DNA of 7,506 nucleotides, from contig CALDHQ010000335.1 in the NCBI GenBank assembly GCA_937894055.1, forward strand, positions 1 to 7,506, given 5' to 3'. The position numbers were made by a program, and so were the translations under genes. Below the pieces are notes generated by a model. It was not told the origin of the DNA and ran no database searches. It worked only from the letters and a program-made list of their open reading frames with translations. Below are positions 1 through 5,969 of this stretch, one piece after another (the stretch's first letter is position 1; each line of letters begins with the position of its first letter). This DNA is from an uncultured Polymorphobacter sp. Its GTDB lineage: Bacteria > Pseudomonadota > Alphaproteobacteria > Sphingomonadales > Sphingomonadaceae.

Positions 1-156
1 GCGCTGAATTTTTTTTGCAAAGACCCGCAAACCCTTATGCGGCCTAAGGTACCGAGCCAATCCCTTGAATCCGCTACGGCACCTTGATGATCGCAAGCTG
101 CCGCAATCAACCACCCAGCCCCATGCGCCATCACGTGTACCTGATCGACGTAAAGT

Positions 157-187
157 TTGACTTTCCTCTCGCTCGCGAAGGGATAAT
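157..187 (+). promoter_or_regulatory. Candidate sigma-70 promoter of the acyl-CoA operon
   Basis: A TTGACT hexamer (157-162, 5 of 6 to the -35 consensus) and GATAAT (182-187, 5 of 6 to the -10 consensus) are separated by 19 nt, which is longer than the usual 17. Transcription would start near 194 and give a leader of about 48 nt before the first gene. The rest of positions 1-156 shows no gene I can support: a T-run at 9-16 near the left edge and no conserved reading frame. The location, directly before a three-gene operon, supports the call; the long spacer weakens it. Confidence 0.45.
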
Positions 188-204
188 CTGAGTTTCAGGA
201 TCAG

Positions 205-241
205 GCCCCGCTGTAAGACGGGGCTAGGTGAGGATGCACAG
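205..241 (+). promoter_or_regulatory. Leader hairpin and ribosome binding site before the first operon gene
   Basis: GCCCCG (205-210) pairs with CGGGGC (219-224) around an 8-nt loop, giving a short GC-only stem. It is followed within a few bases by the Shine-Dalgarno-like GAGG at 230-233, 8 nt before the ATG at 242. The ribosome site supports 242 as the true start. The stem is too short and lacks a T-tract, so it is not a terminator; at most it may affect mRNA stability or translation. Confidence 0.4.
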
Positions 242-1342
242 ATGGATTTCGAATTTTCGGCTGAACAACAGCAACTGAAGGAACAGGCGCGCCGTTATCT
301 GGCTGACAAGTGCCCGACCACGGCCGTGCGCGCCATTTTGGAAGGCTCTGAACCCTTTGACCGCGCCCTCTGGCAAGGTCTGGGCGAGATGGGCTTTCTG
401 GGCGCAGCGATCCCCGAGGAATATGGTGGGCTCGGCCTAGGCTATCTGGAGCTTTGCGTCATTGCCGAAGAGCTTGGCCGCGCGCTCGCGCCTGTGCCGG
501 TCTCCTCGTCGATCTTCCTTGTGGCTGAAATCCTCAAGGCAGCGGGCAGTGAAGAGCAAAAGCAAAAATGGTTGCCCAAGCTGGCCTCGGGCGAAGCCAT
601 CGGCACGCTCGCCATCGACGAAGGCCCGCGCCACAACCCGGCGGCGATTGCCACCACCGCCAGCAAGTCGGGCGACGGCTGGACGCTTAGCGGCACCAAG
701 GCGTTCGTCCACGAAGCGCATGGTGCGGCGCTGTTCATCGTCGCGGCGCAAACGCCCGATGGTGTCGGCGTGTTCGCGGTGCCCGCCGACGCGGCCGGGC
801 TCAGCCTCGCGACGCGCAAACTCACCGACTCGCGCAGCCATGCGCACGTCACACTGGCCAACGTCAAAGTCGGCGCCGACGCCTATCTCGGCGGCAGCGA
901 CCTGCTCGACCGGCTGCTCGACCGCGCGCGCATCGTCACCGCCGCCGAAATGCTCGGGCTGGCCGAGCACAGCTTCGGCGTGACGCTCGACTATCTCAAG
1001 CAGCGCGTCCAGTTCGGGCAGATTCTCGCCACCTTCCAGGCGCTGCAGCACCGCATGGCGGAACTGTTCACGCGCATCGAGTTGATGCGCACCGACGTCG
1101 AAGCCGCACTCGCCGCGCTCGATAGCAGCACCGATGTCCCCGCCATGGCCTCGCTCGCCAAGGCCACCGCCAACGACACGCTGCACCTCGTCAGCCGCGA
1201 AGCCATCCAGCTCCACGGCGGCATCGGCATGACCGACGAATTCGACATCGGGCTCTACATGAAGCGCGCCCGTGCCGCGCAGGAAACCTTCGGTGACATC
1301 GCGTTCAACGGCGACCGCCTCGCCAAGCTGATGGGGTACTGA
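242..1342 (+). CDS. Acyl-CoA dehydrogenase family protein, small-subunit-like, without canonical catalytic Glu
   Basis: A 366-aa acyl-CoA dehydrogenase-fold flavoprotein, expected to act in the cytoplasm on acyl-CoA thioesters. The N-terminal helical domain starts MDFEFSAEQQQLKEQARRYL and contains PEEYGGLGLGYLEL (58-71). The beta domain spans roughly 121-215. The C-terminal helical domain carries the FAD-contact segment RVQFGQ (255-260), FQALQHRMAEL (265-275) and QLHGGIGMTDEF (323-334). Aligned by eye with MCAD, the position of catalytic Glu376 is Phe350, in the segment QETFGD; the isovaleryl-CoA dehydrogenase Glu254 position is Ala229. This ending resembles the small subunits of heteromeric enzymes such as PimD of pimeloyl-CoA dehydrogenase, so it may need a partner subunit, and none is encoded in this window. 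The family call is firm; substrate and stand-alone activity are unknown. The start is supported by GAGG 8 nt upstream. It is first in the operon, one nucleotide before the synthetase gene. Confidence 0.93.
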   Translation: MDFEFSAEQQQLKEQARRYLADKCPTTAVRAILEGSEPFDRALWQGLGEMGFLGAAIPEEYGGLGLGYLELCVIAEELGRALAPVPVSSSIFLVAEILKAAGSEEQKQKWLPKLASGEAIGTLAIDEGPRHNPAAIATTASKSGDGWTLSGTKAFVHEAHGAALFIVAAQTPDGVGVFAVPADAAGLSLATRKLTDSRSHAHVTLANVKVGADAYLGGSDLLDRLLDRARIVTAAEMLGLAEHSFGVTLDYLKQRVQFGQILATFQALQHRMAELFTRIELMRTDVEAALAALDSSTDVPAMASLAKATANDTLHLVSREAIQLHGGIGMTDEFDIGLYMKRARAAQETFGDIAFNGDRLAKLMGY

Positions 1343-1343
1343 A

Positions 1344-3059
1344 ATGGCGTTCGAAGCCGACGTCCTGCTCGACAAGACTATTGCAGCACTGACCGCACCC
1401 GGCGGCCAGTTCGAGCTCGTCACCGCTACCGTGCGCGGCGCCGACTATCCGACGTTCAAGATGGCACCCGACAGCCTGCGCGACTATCTGGCGTTCTTCT
1501 TCATGACGCAGGGCGACAAGGAATTCCTCGTCTACCGCGATGAACGCCTGACCTTCGCGCAGGTCTATGCGCAAGCCGTCCACATCGCCGCCGTGCTCCA
1601 GCACCGCCACGGCATCGCCAAGGGCGACCGCGTTGCGGTGGCCATGCGCAACTATCCCGAATGGGTGTCGGCATTCGTCGCCGGCTGCATCCTCGGCGCG
1701 GTCGTCGTGCCGATCAACGCCTGGTGGACCGCCGAGGAACTCAGCTACGGCATCGCCGACTCGGGCACACGGCTGGTCATCGCCGATGAAGAACGCGCGC
1801 GCCGGCTGGCGGGCAACCCCGTCAAGGTGCTGACGGTGCGGACCAGCAAGGCCGTCGCCGACGAACTCGGCCGCGTGCGCCTTGAGGACGAGCTCGAGGT
1901 CGCGCCCAAGGCGCCATGGTATCTGCCGCCGATCGGCCCCGAAGACGATGCGACGATCATGTACACCAGCGGCTCGACGGGCAATCCCAAGGGCGCCGTC
2001 GCGACGCAGCGCTCGGTGGTGACCGGCGCGCTCAACTATCTGGTGGCCGGCCTCGCGATGCTGCAGATGAGCCAGGCTGCCGGCGTGACGCTGCCCGAAC
2101 AGCAGGTCATGCTGCTCAACGTGCCGCTGTTCCACATCACCGGCTCGGTGCCCGTCATGCTGGTGTCGATCGCCATCGGCCGCAAGATGGTCATCATGCA
2201 CAAATGGGACGCCGGCGATGCGCTGCGGCTGATCGAAAAGGAGCGCGCCACCTATTTCGTCGGCGTGCCGACGATGAGCCTCGAACTCATGCAGCACCCC
2301 GACCATGACAAATACGACCTGTCGAGCCTGATGGACATCGCCGGCGGCGGTGCGCCGCGCCCGCCCGAACACGTCGAACGGCTGGCGACAGCCTTCCCCA
2401 ACGCCCGCCCGGCTTTGGGCTACGGCCTCACCGAAACCAACGGCGTCGGCGCCGGCAACCTGCGCGACAGCTACCGCCGCAAGCCCAACTCGACGGGGCG
2501 CGCGTCGAAGCCGCTCGTCGAAATCGGCATCTTCGACGATGACATGAAGCCGATGCCGACCGGCGAACGCGGCGAAGTCTGCATCCGCTCGGTCGCCAAC
2601 GTCCGCGGCTACTGGAACAACCCGACCGCCACCGCCGCGGCGTTCCTGCCGTCGGGCTGGTTCCTCACCGGCGACATCGGCTACCTCGATGACGAAGGCT
2701 ATCTGTTCATCGTCGACCGCAAGAAGGACATCATCATCCGCGGCGGCGAAAACATCAGCTGCGTCGAAGTCGAAGCGGCGATCTACAGCCACCCCGCCGT
2801 CGCCGAAGCCAGCGTCTTCGGGCTGCCCGACGAACGCATGGGCGAACTCGTCGGCGCCGTCGTCTACCCCAAGCCCGGCGAGACGCTCGAGATCGAGTCG
2901 CTGCTCGAATTCGTCAAGCGCGACCTCGCCGCGTTCAAGGTGCCCGCGAAGATCTGGCTGTCAAAAGAACAGCTTCCGCGCCTTGGCAGCGCCAAGATCG
3001 ACAAGGTCAGCTTGCGCAAGCATTATCGTGAAATCTATGCCGCCGAAGGGAACCACTGA
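1344..3059 (+). CDS. AMP-forming acyl-CoA synthetase (class I adenylate-forming enzyme)
   Basis: This 571-aa ligase should activate a carboxylic acid with ATP to an acyl-adenylate and then form the CoA thioester. The family signatures are complete: the P-loop YTSGSTGNPKG (207-217), the A5 motif GYGLTET (359-365), the TGD of A7 (442-444), and the hinge/A8 segment DRKKDIIIRGGENIS (458-472). The C-terminal lysine region is LPRLGSAKIDK (544-554), where Lys551 should be the adenylation lysine; Ala replaces the usual Gly before it. Length is normal for the family, with about 60 residues before the AMP-binding core. No signal peptide or membrane segment is seen. The start lies 1 nt after the dehydrogenase stop with only a weak ribosome site, so translational coupling is likely. 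The acid substrate cannot be read from the sequence; the dehydrogenase neighbour suggests an aliphatic or alicyclic acid entering beta-oxidation-like degradation. Confidence 0.95.
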   Translation: MAFEADVLLDKTIAALTAPGGQFELVTATVRGADYPTFKMAPDSLRDYLAFFFMTQGDKEFLVYRDERLTFAQVYAQAVHIAAVLQHRHGIAKGDRVAVAMRNYPEWVSAFVAGCILGAVVVPINAWWTAEELSYGIADSGTRLVIADEERARRLAGNPVKVLTVRTSKAVADELGRVRLEDELEVAPKAPWYLPPIGPEDDATIMYTSGSTGNPKGAVATQRSVVTGALNYLVAGLAMLQMSQAAGVTLPEQQVMLLNVPLFHITGSVPVMLVSIAIGRKMVIMHKWDAGDALRLIEKERATYFVGVPTMSLELMQHPDHDKYDLSSLMDIAGGGAPRPPEHVERLATAFPNARPALGYGLTETNGVGAGNLRDSYRRKPNSTGRASKPLVEIGIFDDDMKPMPTGERGEVCIRSVANVRGYWNNPTATAAAFLPSGWFLTGDIGYLDDEGYLFIVDRKKDIIIRGGENISCVEVEAAIYSHPAVAEASVFGLPDERMGELVGAVVYPKPGETLEIESLLEFVKRDLAAFKVPAKIWLSKEQLPRLGSAKIDKVSLRKHYREIYAAEGNH

Positions 3060-3604
3060 TGTTCACCACCATGCTTGAAGGCACCCAGGAAGACTGGAGC
3101 CACATCGCGCAGGAACACGCCAAGCACCAGAAAACCACTGCGGCCACGCAGATCATGGACTCGCTGCGCCGGTTGGAGGCCATCGAAGTCGGCTTCGGCG
3201 CCAACCAGCTCGCGCACAGCCTGATGACCGCAACGCTCGCCCGTCGGGACGGCGCCACCGACGAGGAAATCGTCGCGGCGCTGTGCCACGACATCGGCAA
3301 GCTGATGAGCATCCCCAACCACGGCGCCATCGCCGCCGAAATCCTCAAGCCCTACGTGTCGGACGACCTCTACCACACGATCAAATGGCACCAGGATTTC
3401 CAGGGCCGCTACTATTACGAATTCCTCGGCAAGGAAGGCAACGCCCGCGACCGCTTCAAGGACGAGCCGTGGTTCGCCACCGCCGAAAAACTCGTCGACC
3501 GCTGGGATGCCCCCGCCTTCGACCCCGACTTCAAAGCCGACAGCCTCGAAAGCTTCGAACCTTTGGTGCAGAAGATTTTCAGCAAGCCGATGCGGGCGTA
3601 CTGA
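3059..3604 (+). CDS. HD-domain metalloprotein, PhnZ/MIOX-like (possible diiron oxygenase)
   Basis: This is a 181-aa cytoplasmic HD-domain protein. The metal-site pattern is visible: His53 in NQLAHSL, His77-Asp78 in AALCHDIGK, His88 in PNHGAIAAEIL, His106/His111 in HTIKWHQDFQGRYYY, and a late Asp150 in LVDRWDAPAFDPD. The NQLxHSL start, the 24-residue His53 to His77 spacing and the late RWD...DPD segment recall PhnZ-type HD oxygenases of phosphonate breakdown (motif comparison from memory). Lys81 after the HD pair matches MIOX, but HDxGK also occurs in many phosphohydrolases. The PhnZ residues Tyr24 and Glu27 align with Glu43 and Phe46, so phosphonate chemistry is not implied. The ATG overlaps the synthetase stop (TGATG), and GAAGGG at 3045-3050 lies 8 nt upstream, fixing the start. 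Operon position suggests it acts on the same substrate pathway. Alternative: an HD phosphohydrolase clearing a nucleotide or CoA by-product. The HD call is firm; oxygenase activity is a hypothesis. Confidence 0.88.
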   Translation: MFTTMLEGTQEDWSHIAQEHAKHQKTTAATQIMDSLRRLEAIEVGFGANQLAHSLMTATLARRDGATDEEIVAALCHDIGKLMSIPNHGAIAAEILKPYVSDDLYHTIKWHQDFQGRYYYEFLGKEGNARDRFKDEPWFATAEKLVDRWDAPAFDPDFKADSLESFEPLVQKIFSKPMRAY

Positions 3605-3613
3605 AGTTTAAGG

Positions 3614-3645
3614 GCCTCCGGCGGGCAGGCCTGAGGCCTGCACCC
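3614..3645 (+). repeat. Palindromic dispersed repeat, copy 1
   Basis: A 32-nt element starting GCCTCCGGCGGGCAGG, nine bases after the HD gene stop. Its 3' half is a perfect palindrome: 8-bp arms at 3625-3632 and 3634-3641 around a single central base. An inverted copy at 4408-4439 matches 30 of 32 bases. The two differences (C3630 and G3636 here) pair with each other in the stem, so the structure is kept. It may end or stabilise the operon transcript, but no T-tract follows. Confidence 0.85.
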
Positions 3646-3674
3646 GGTTGATTGGCGCTGCCCAACTTTCTGCT

Positions 3675-3706
3675 CCCCTCCCTGCAAGGGAGGGGTCGGG
3701 GGTGGG
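3675..3706 (+). repeat. Second palindromic repeat (C-rich/G-rich hairpin)
   Basis: Nine-base arms CCCCTCCCT (3675-3683) and AGGGAGGGG (3687-3695) flank GCA, followed by a G-rich tail reaching GGTGGGC near 3707. The hairpin-plus-G-rich-tail form matches a dispersed intergenic repeat I recall from sphingomonad and other alphaproteobacterial genomes. Only one copy lies in this window, so the repeat family is from memory. It may serve as an mRNA 3' end or be a non-autonomous mobile palindrome. Confidence 0.65.
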
Positions 3707-3810
3707 CTCTAATTGCCTGTCAGCTTGCCACCCCATCGTAGACGCTTGGCCAAACGTCAGCGGTGCGCCCCACGCCCATTGGCTCAAACGTCACCGCGGT
3801 CAGTCACGGC

Positions 3811-3839
3811 TTCAAATACAGGTTTCACTGCGATATAGT
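3811..3839 (+). promoter_or_regulatory. Candidate promoter of the DUF4136 gene
   Basis: TTCAAA (3811-3816, 4 of 6 to the -35 consensus) and TATAGT (3834-3839, 5 of 6 to the -10 consensus) are spaced by exactly 17 nt. The start would fall near 3846, leaving a leader of under 40 nt. This promoter lies inside the longer reading frame that begins at 3763, which supports using the downstream ATG at 3883. Confidence 0.5.
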
Positions 3840-3882
3840 CGTGCAGCCGCGCATTGGCGGTCTGTTGCTGAAGGGCCTATCT

Positions 3883-4392
3883 ATGAACCGCACCCGCCTT
3901 CTCGCGCTGAGCGCCGTGTTGAGCCTGTTCGTTGCAACGGGCGCCGTTGCGGGGCCGACGATCTCTTCGAACACCGCCCCCGGCGTCAATTTCGGTGCGT
4001 ACAAGACGTACCAATGGGTCCAGATCTCCCCCAGCAGCAATCCTGTCATCCAGCAGGAAATCGTCGCGAGCATCGAGCAGTCGCTGGCCAGCAAAGGCCT
4101 GGTCAAGGCGGATTCGGGCGACATGAAACTGGTGCTGACGACCGGCGTCCAGAGCCAGACCGAACTCGAAAGCTGGGGACGCTGGGGCCTGCAGACGAGC
4201 ACCTATACGTACAGCACCGGCCAGCTCTCGATCGATGCCTTTGACGGCAAAACCAACCAGGCACTGTGGCACGGGCAGGCAACCGAGACCATCAACCCGC
4301 AGAAGCCGGACATGAATAAAATCAACCAGGCCATTACCAAGCTGATGGCGACGTTCCCGACGACGATACCGGGCGCCCCGCCGGCAAAGTAG
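3883..4392 (+). CDS. Exported DUF4136 domain protein
   Basis: A 169-aa protein with a clear signal peptide: MNRTRLLALS, then a hydrophobic stretch, with likely cleavage after AVA near residue 23. The mature part follows the DUF4136 layout: GVNFGAYKTYQWV (34-46), a helix with IEQSLASKGL (64-73), TGQLSIDAFDGKTNQALWHG (112-131), and a final INQAITKLMATFP (147-159). Many DUF4136 proteins are lipoproteins, but no lipobox Cys is present here, so this one should be periplasmic or secreted. Function of the family is unknown; an envelope role is plausible. The frame extends back to an ATG at 3763, but that would put the signal peptide 40 residues inside and the promoter within the gene, so 3883 is preferred. 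The ribosome site is weak (AAGGG at 3871-3875). It converges on the transporter gene, 26 nt between stops. Confidence 0.85.
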   Translation: MNRTRLLALSAVLSLFVATGAVAGPTISSNTAPGVNFGAYKTYQWVQISPSSNPVIQQEIVASIEQSLASKGLVKADSGDMKLVLTTGVQSQTELESWGRWGLQTSTYTYSTGQLSIDAFDGKTNQALWHGQATETINPQKPDMNKINQAITKLMATFPTTIPGAPPAK

Positions 4393-4407
4393 CTCGCCCC
4401 AACATTC

Positions 4408-4439
4408 GGGTGCAGGGCTCAGCCCTGCCCGCCGGAGGC
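4408..4439 (-). repeat. Palindromic dispersed repeat, copy 2 (inverted)
   Basis: The reverse complement matches the element at 3614-3645 at 30 of 32 positions. The palindrome arms are 4412-4419 and 4421-4428. The two changes are complementary, so the stem is intact. The element overlaps the 3' end of the transporter gene, supplying its stop codon (4419-4421) and the final residues ASGGQG. It also sits at the junction of two convergent genes, where it could limit read-through from both sides, though it has no T-tract. Confidence 0.85.
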
Positions 4440-5312
4440 TCTTTCCGGCGCCACCCGCCGCGCCGGTAGCCGCACCAGCACCAGCGCCGAAAGCACCAGC
4501 ACGCCGCCGATGATGACGGTTGGCCCGAGCACCTCGCCGAAGCGGACGACGCCGATGGCAGCGGCGATGGCGGGTTGGACCAGCAAGGTCAGGCCGACGA
4601 CGAGCGGCTTGAGGTGGCCGACGGCGTAGACGATCAGCCCCTGGCCGAGCACCTGGCTGGTGAAGGCGAGTGCCACCACCGGGCGCCAGTCGGTTGGCCA
4701 GAACGGCCCCTGCCCGGCTTGCGCCATGACGAACAGTGCGAGCGCGCCGAAGCTGCTGGCGAGGATGAGCGTCGGCACCGCGGCGACTTTCCCGCGCATG
4801 CGGTCGATGACGATGAGGTAGCCGGTGTAGAAAATCGCCGCGCCGATGCACAGCAGGTCCCCGGCGAAGTGCCGCGCCGACAGTTCGAAGCTGGTGCCGA
4901 GCAGCAGCAGCGTGCCCGCCGCGGCCAGTGCCATCGCCGACCACATCCGCGCGGTGGGCCGCGTGCGCGTCACTGCAAAGCCGTACAGCGGCAGCAGGAA
5001 GCTCGCGGCGTTGGGGATCAGCGTCGCATTCGCCAGCGTCGTGCGCACCAGCCCGAGGTGCCAGAGCGCCAGATCGATCGCGAAGAACAATCCGGCGAGC
5101 GCGGCGGGCAGCAGCAGCGAGCGCGACATCGGCGGCATCGGCTGGCGCACCAGGCGCGCGATCAGCATCAGCGGCAGCACCGCAAGGCTCAGCCGCCAGA
5201 ATGCCGCATCCACCGGCCCGACATCGGCCTCACGCACCAGCCAGCCGCCGAACGCCAGCGCGGCGCTGCCCGCCAGCATCGCCGGGAAGGCGAGCGCGCC
5301 CGGACGTGACAC
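4419..5312 (-). CDS. EamA (DMT superfamily) transporter
   Basis: A 297-aa inner-membrane protein of about ten hydrophobic segments in two EamA-type halves, roughly 10-138 and 150-282. Typical features are WLVREADVGPVDAAFWR (24-40) at the end of helix 1, ALWHLGLVRTTLANATLI (82-99) in the first half, and GLTLLVQPAIAAAIGVVRFGE (240-260) plus IIGGVLVLSAL (267-277) in the second. Family members export or exchange small metabolites and amino acids; the substrate here is unknown. The start chosen is GTG at 5312; an in-frame ATG at 5277-5279 (residue 12) is an alternative, and neither has a clear ribosome site. The gene follows the secreted hypothetical gene by 21 nt on the same strand, so they probably share a transcript. 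The last residues, ASGGQG, come from the palindromic repeat rather than from family sequence. Confidence 0.9.
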   Translation of the reverse strand: MSRPGALAFPAMLAGSAALAFGGWLVREADVGPVDAAFWRLSLAVLPLMLIARLVRQPMPPMSRSLLLPAALAGLFFAIDLALWHLGLVRTTLANATLIPNAASFLLPLYGFAVTRTRPTARMWSAMALAAAGTLLLLGTSFELSARHFAGDLLCIGAAIFYTGYLIVIDRMRGKVAAVPTLILASSFGALALFVMAQAGQGPFWPTDWRPVVALAFTSQVLGQGLIVYAVGHLKPLVVGLTLLVQPAIAAAIGVVRFGEVLGPTVIIGGVLVLSALVLVRLPARRVAPERASGGQG

Positions 5313-5333
5313 TTCGACGGCCCGGCCGCGCCC

Positions 5334-5810
5334 CTAGTTCGGGTTGGCCCAGTTGTTGATGTCCTGCTGCATGCAGCCGGTGTAGCCGCCCGGCCCGATC
5401 GTCGAGCACTGGCCGATGCCGCCACCGGCACCGCCGGCGCCGCTGCCGAGCATCAGCGAGCGATCCTGGACGAACGGGCTGACCTGCACGCCCGCGTTGG
5501 CAGTGCGCAGGCCCGGCGGGATGCGGTAGCGGTCTTCGTCGGGCTGGCGCGCGCAGACGATGATTTCGTCGCTGCTTGTCGATTTGGGGCACGGGTCATT
5601 GCCGAACACGATGACCGAACGCACGCGCGGCTGCGTCGTGTCGGTGGGTGCGGGCTTGAGCATCGACGGCGCTGTCGACGCCGGAGTCGCGCTGACGGGG
5701 GCGCGGTCGAGCGGCTGCGCGGCGAGGTCCGACGGACTCGGCGCCGGTGCCGGCTGCGCGGTGACCGGCACCGCGGCAAGCAGCCACAAACCCAATAATA
5801 CTCGACGCAT
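5334..5810 (-). CDS. Secreted hypothetical protein with four conserved-looking cysteines
   Basis: A 158-aa protein with a signal peptide (MRRVLLGLWLLAAVPVTA, likely cut after residue 18) and then a low-complexity Pro/Ala/Ser/Thr linker (19-62). A compact segment, VIVFGNDPCPKSTSSDEIIV (67-86 begins with V67), is followed by CARQPDEDRYRIPPGLR (86-102). The tail is Gly-rich (122-133) and ends with a GQCSTIGPGGYTGC segment (133-146). The cysteines are 74, 86, 135 and 146; after export they could form disulfides. The segment around DEIIVCAR...RYRIP resembles uncharacterised secreted proteins I recall from Sphingomonadales. Function is unknown. The frame stays open to an ATG at 5924, but GGAG at 5818-5821, 7 nt before 5810, and the signal peptide settle the shorter start. 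It is first in a two-gene unit with the EamA transporter. Confidence 0.78.
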   Translation of the reverse strand: MRRVLLGLWLLAAVPVTAQPAPAPSPSDLAAQPLDRAPVSATPASTAPSMLKPAPTDTTQPRVRSVIVFGNDPCPKSTSSDEIIVCARQPDEDRYRIPPGLRTANAGVQVSPFVQDRSLMLGSGAGGAGGGIGQCSTIGPGGYTGCMQQDINNWANPN

Positions 5811-5817
5811 CGCACCA

Positions 5818-5821
5818 CTCC
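5818..5821 (-). promoter_or_regulatory. Ribosome binding site fixing the start of the secreted hypothetical gene
   Basis: On the minus strand GGAG lies 7 nt before the ATG at 5810. This is one of the clearest Shine-Dalgarno matches in the window and favours 5810 over the upstream in-frame ATG at 5924. Confidence 0.65.
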
Positions 5822-5848
5822 AGCCGCTTGCTTTGGCGCACCCTAGCA

Positions 5849-5886
5849 GAGACATAGCGCCGGGGTCAGTGGATAATTCGCCACTG
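5849..5886 (+). promoter_or_regulatory. Possible promoter and operator dyad in the divergent region
   Basis: A 20-bp imperfect palindrome occupies 5867-5886: outer arms CAGTGG and CCACTG match perfectly, and 8 of 10 pairs match overall. It covers GATAAT (5872-5877), a 5-of-6 match to the -10 box, with GAGACA (5849-5854, 4 of 6) 17 nt upstream as a weak -35. A dyad over a -10 box is how many TetR-, GntR- or MarR-type repressors bind. No regulator gene is present in the window. If used, it would give the MmgE/PrpD gene a leader of about 85 nt. Confidence 0.35.
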
Positions 5887-5931
5887 TCGGCCAGAATCCG
5901 CAGCGCGCCTGCCAATGCCGCCATTCGCGGC

Positions 5932-5962
5932 TTGACCGGTGCCGTCCCGCTGTCGGACTAAT
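5932..5962 (+). promoter_or_regulatory. Alternative start-proximal promoter of the MmgE/PrpD gene
   Basis: TTGACC (5932-5937, 5 of 6) is followed after 19 nt by ACTAAT (5957-5962, 4 of 6). The predicted start falls at about 5969-5970, on the A of the ATG, so the transcript would be leaderless. No Shine-Dalgarno sequence precedes the ATG (GCCGCC), which fits this reading. The spacer is long and the -10 weak. Confidence 0.3.
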
Positions 5963-5969
5963 TGCCGCC

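Noticed and set aside
55..85. A stretch loosely resembling a tRNA T-arm and acceptor end.
   Set aside because: The TTCGAAT-type loop and pairing arms are absent, so no tRNA or attachment site can be supported.
1..87. Short open frame entering from the left edge and ending in TGA at 85-87.
   Set aside because: About 28 codons without recognisable protein character; too little to call a gene end.
437..1423. Minus-strand frame of 328 codons opposite the dehydrogenase gene.
   Set aside because: It shows no recognisable domain and crosses the junction of two clear plus-strand genes.
1305..2792. Long open frame of 495 codons on the minus strand, opposite the acyl-CoA synthetase gene.
   Set aside because: Its translation is rich in Arg, His, Asp and Ala with no family motif, and the opposite strand encodes a complete adenylate-forming enzyme. 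It is an artefact of strong GC codon bias.
3763..3882. Upstream in-frame extension of the DUF4136 gene.
   Set aside because: It would bury the signal peptide and contains the better promoter; the added residues look like translated non-coding sequence.
4419..5810. The hypothetical and EamA genes lie in the same frame, separated by a TAG and seven codons, suggesting a broken fusion or amber read-through.
   Set aside because: The first protein has a natural Gly-rich end, the second begins with a normal first helix, and a fusion of these two parts is not a known architecture. Coincidental frame sharing is simpler.
5811..5924. Upstream in-frame extension of the secreted hypothetical gene.
   Set aside because: It would mask the signal peptide, and a good ribosome site lies 7 nt before the shorter start.
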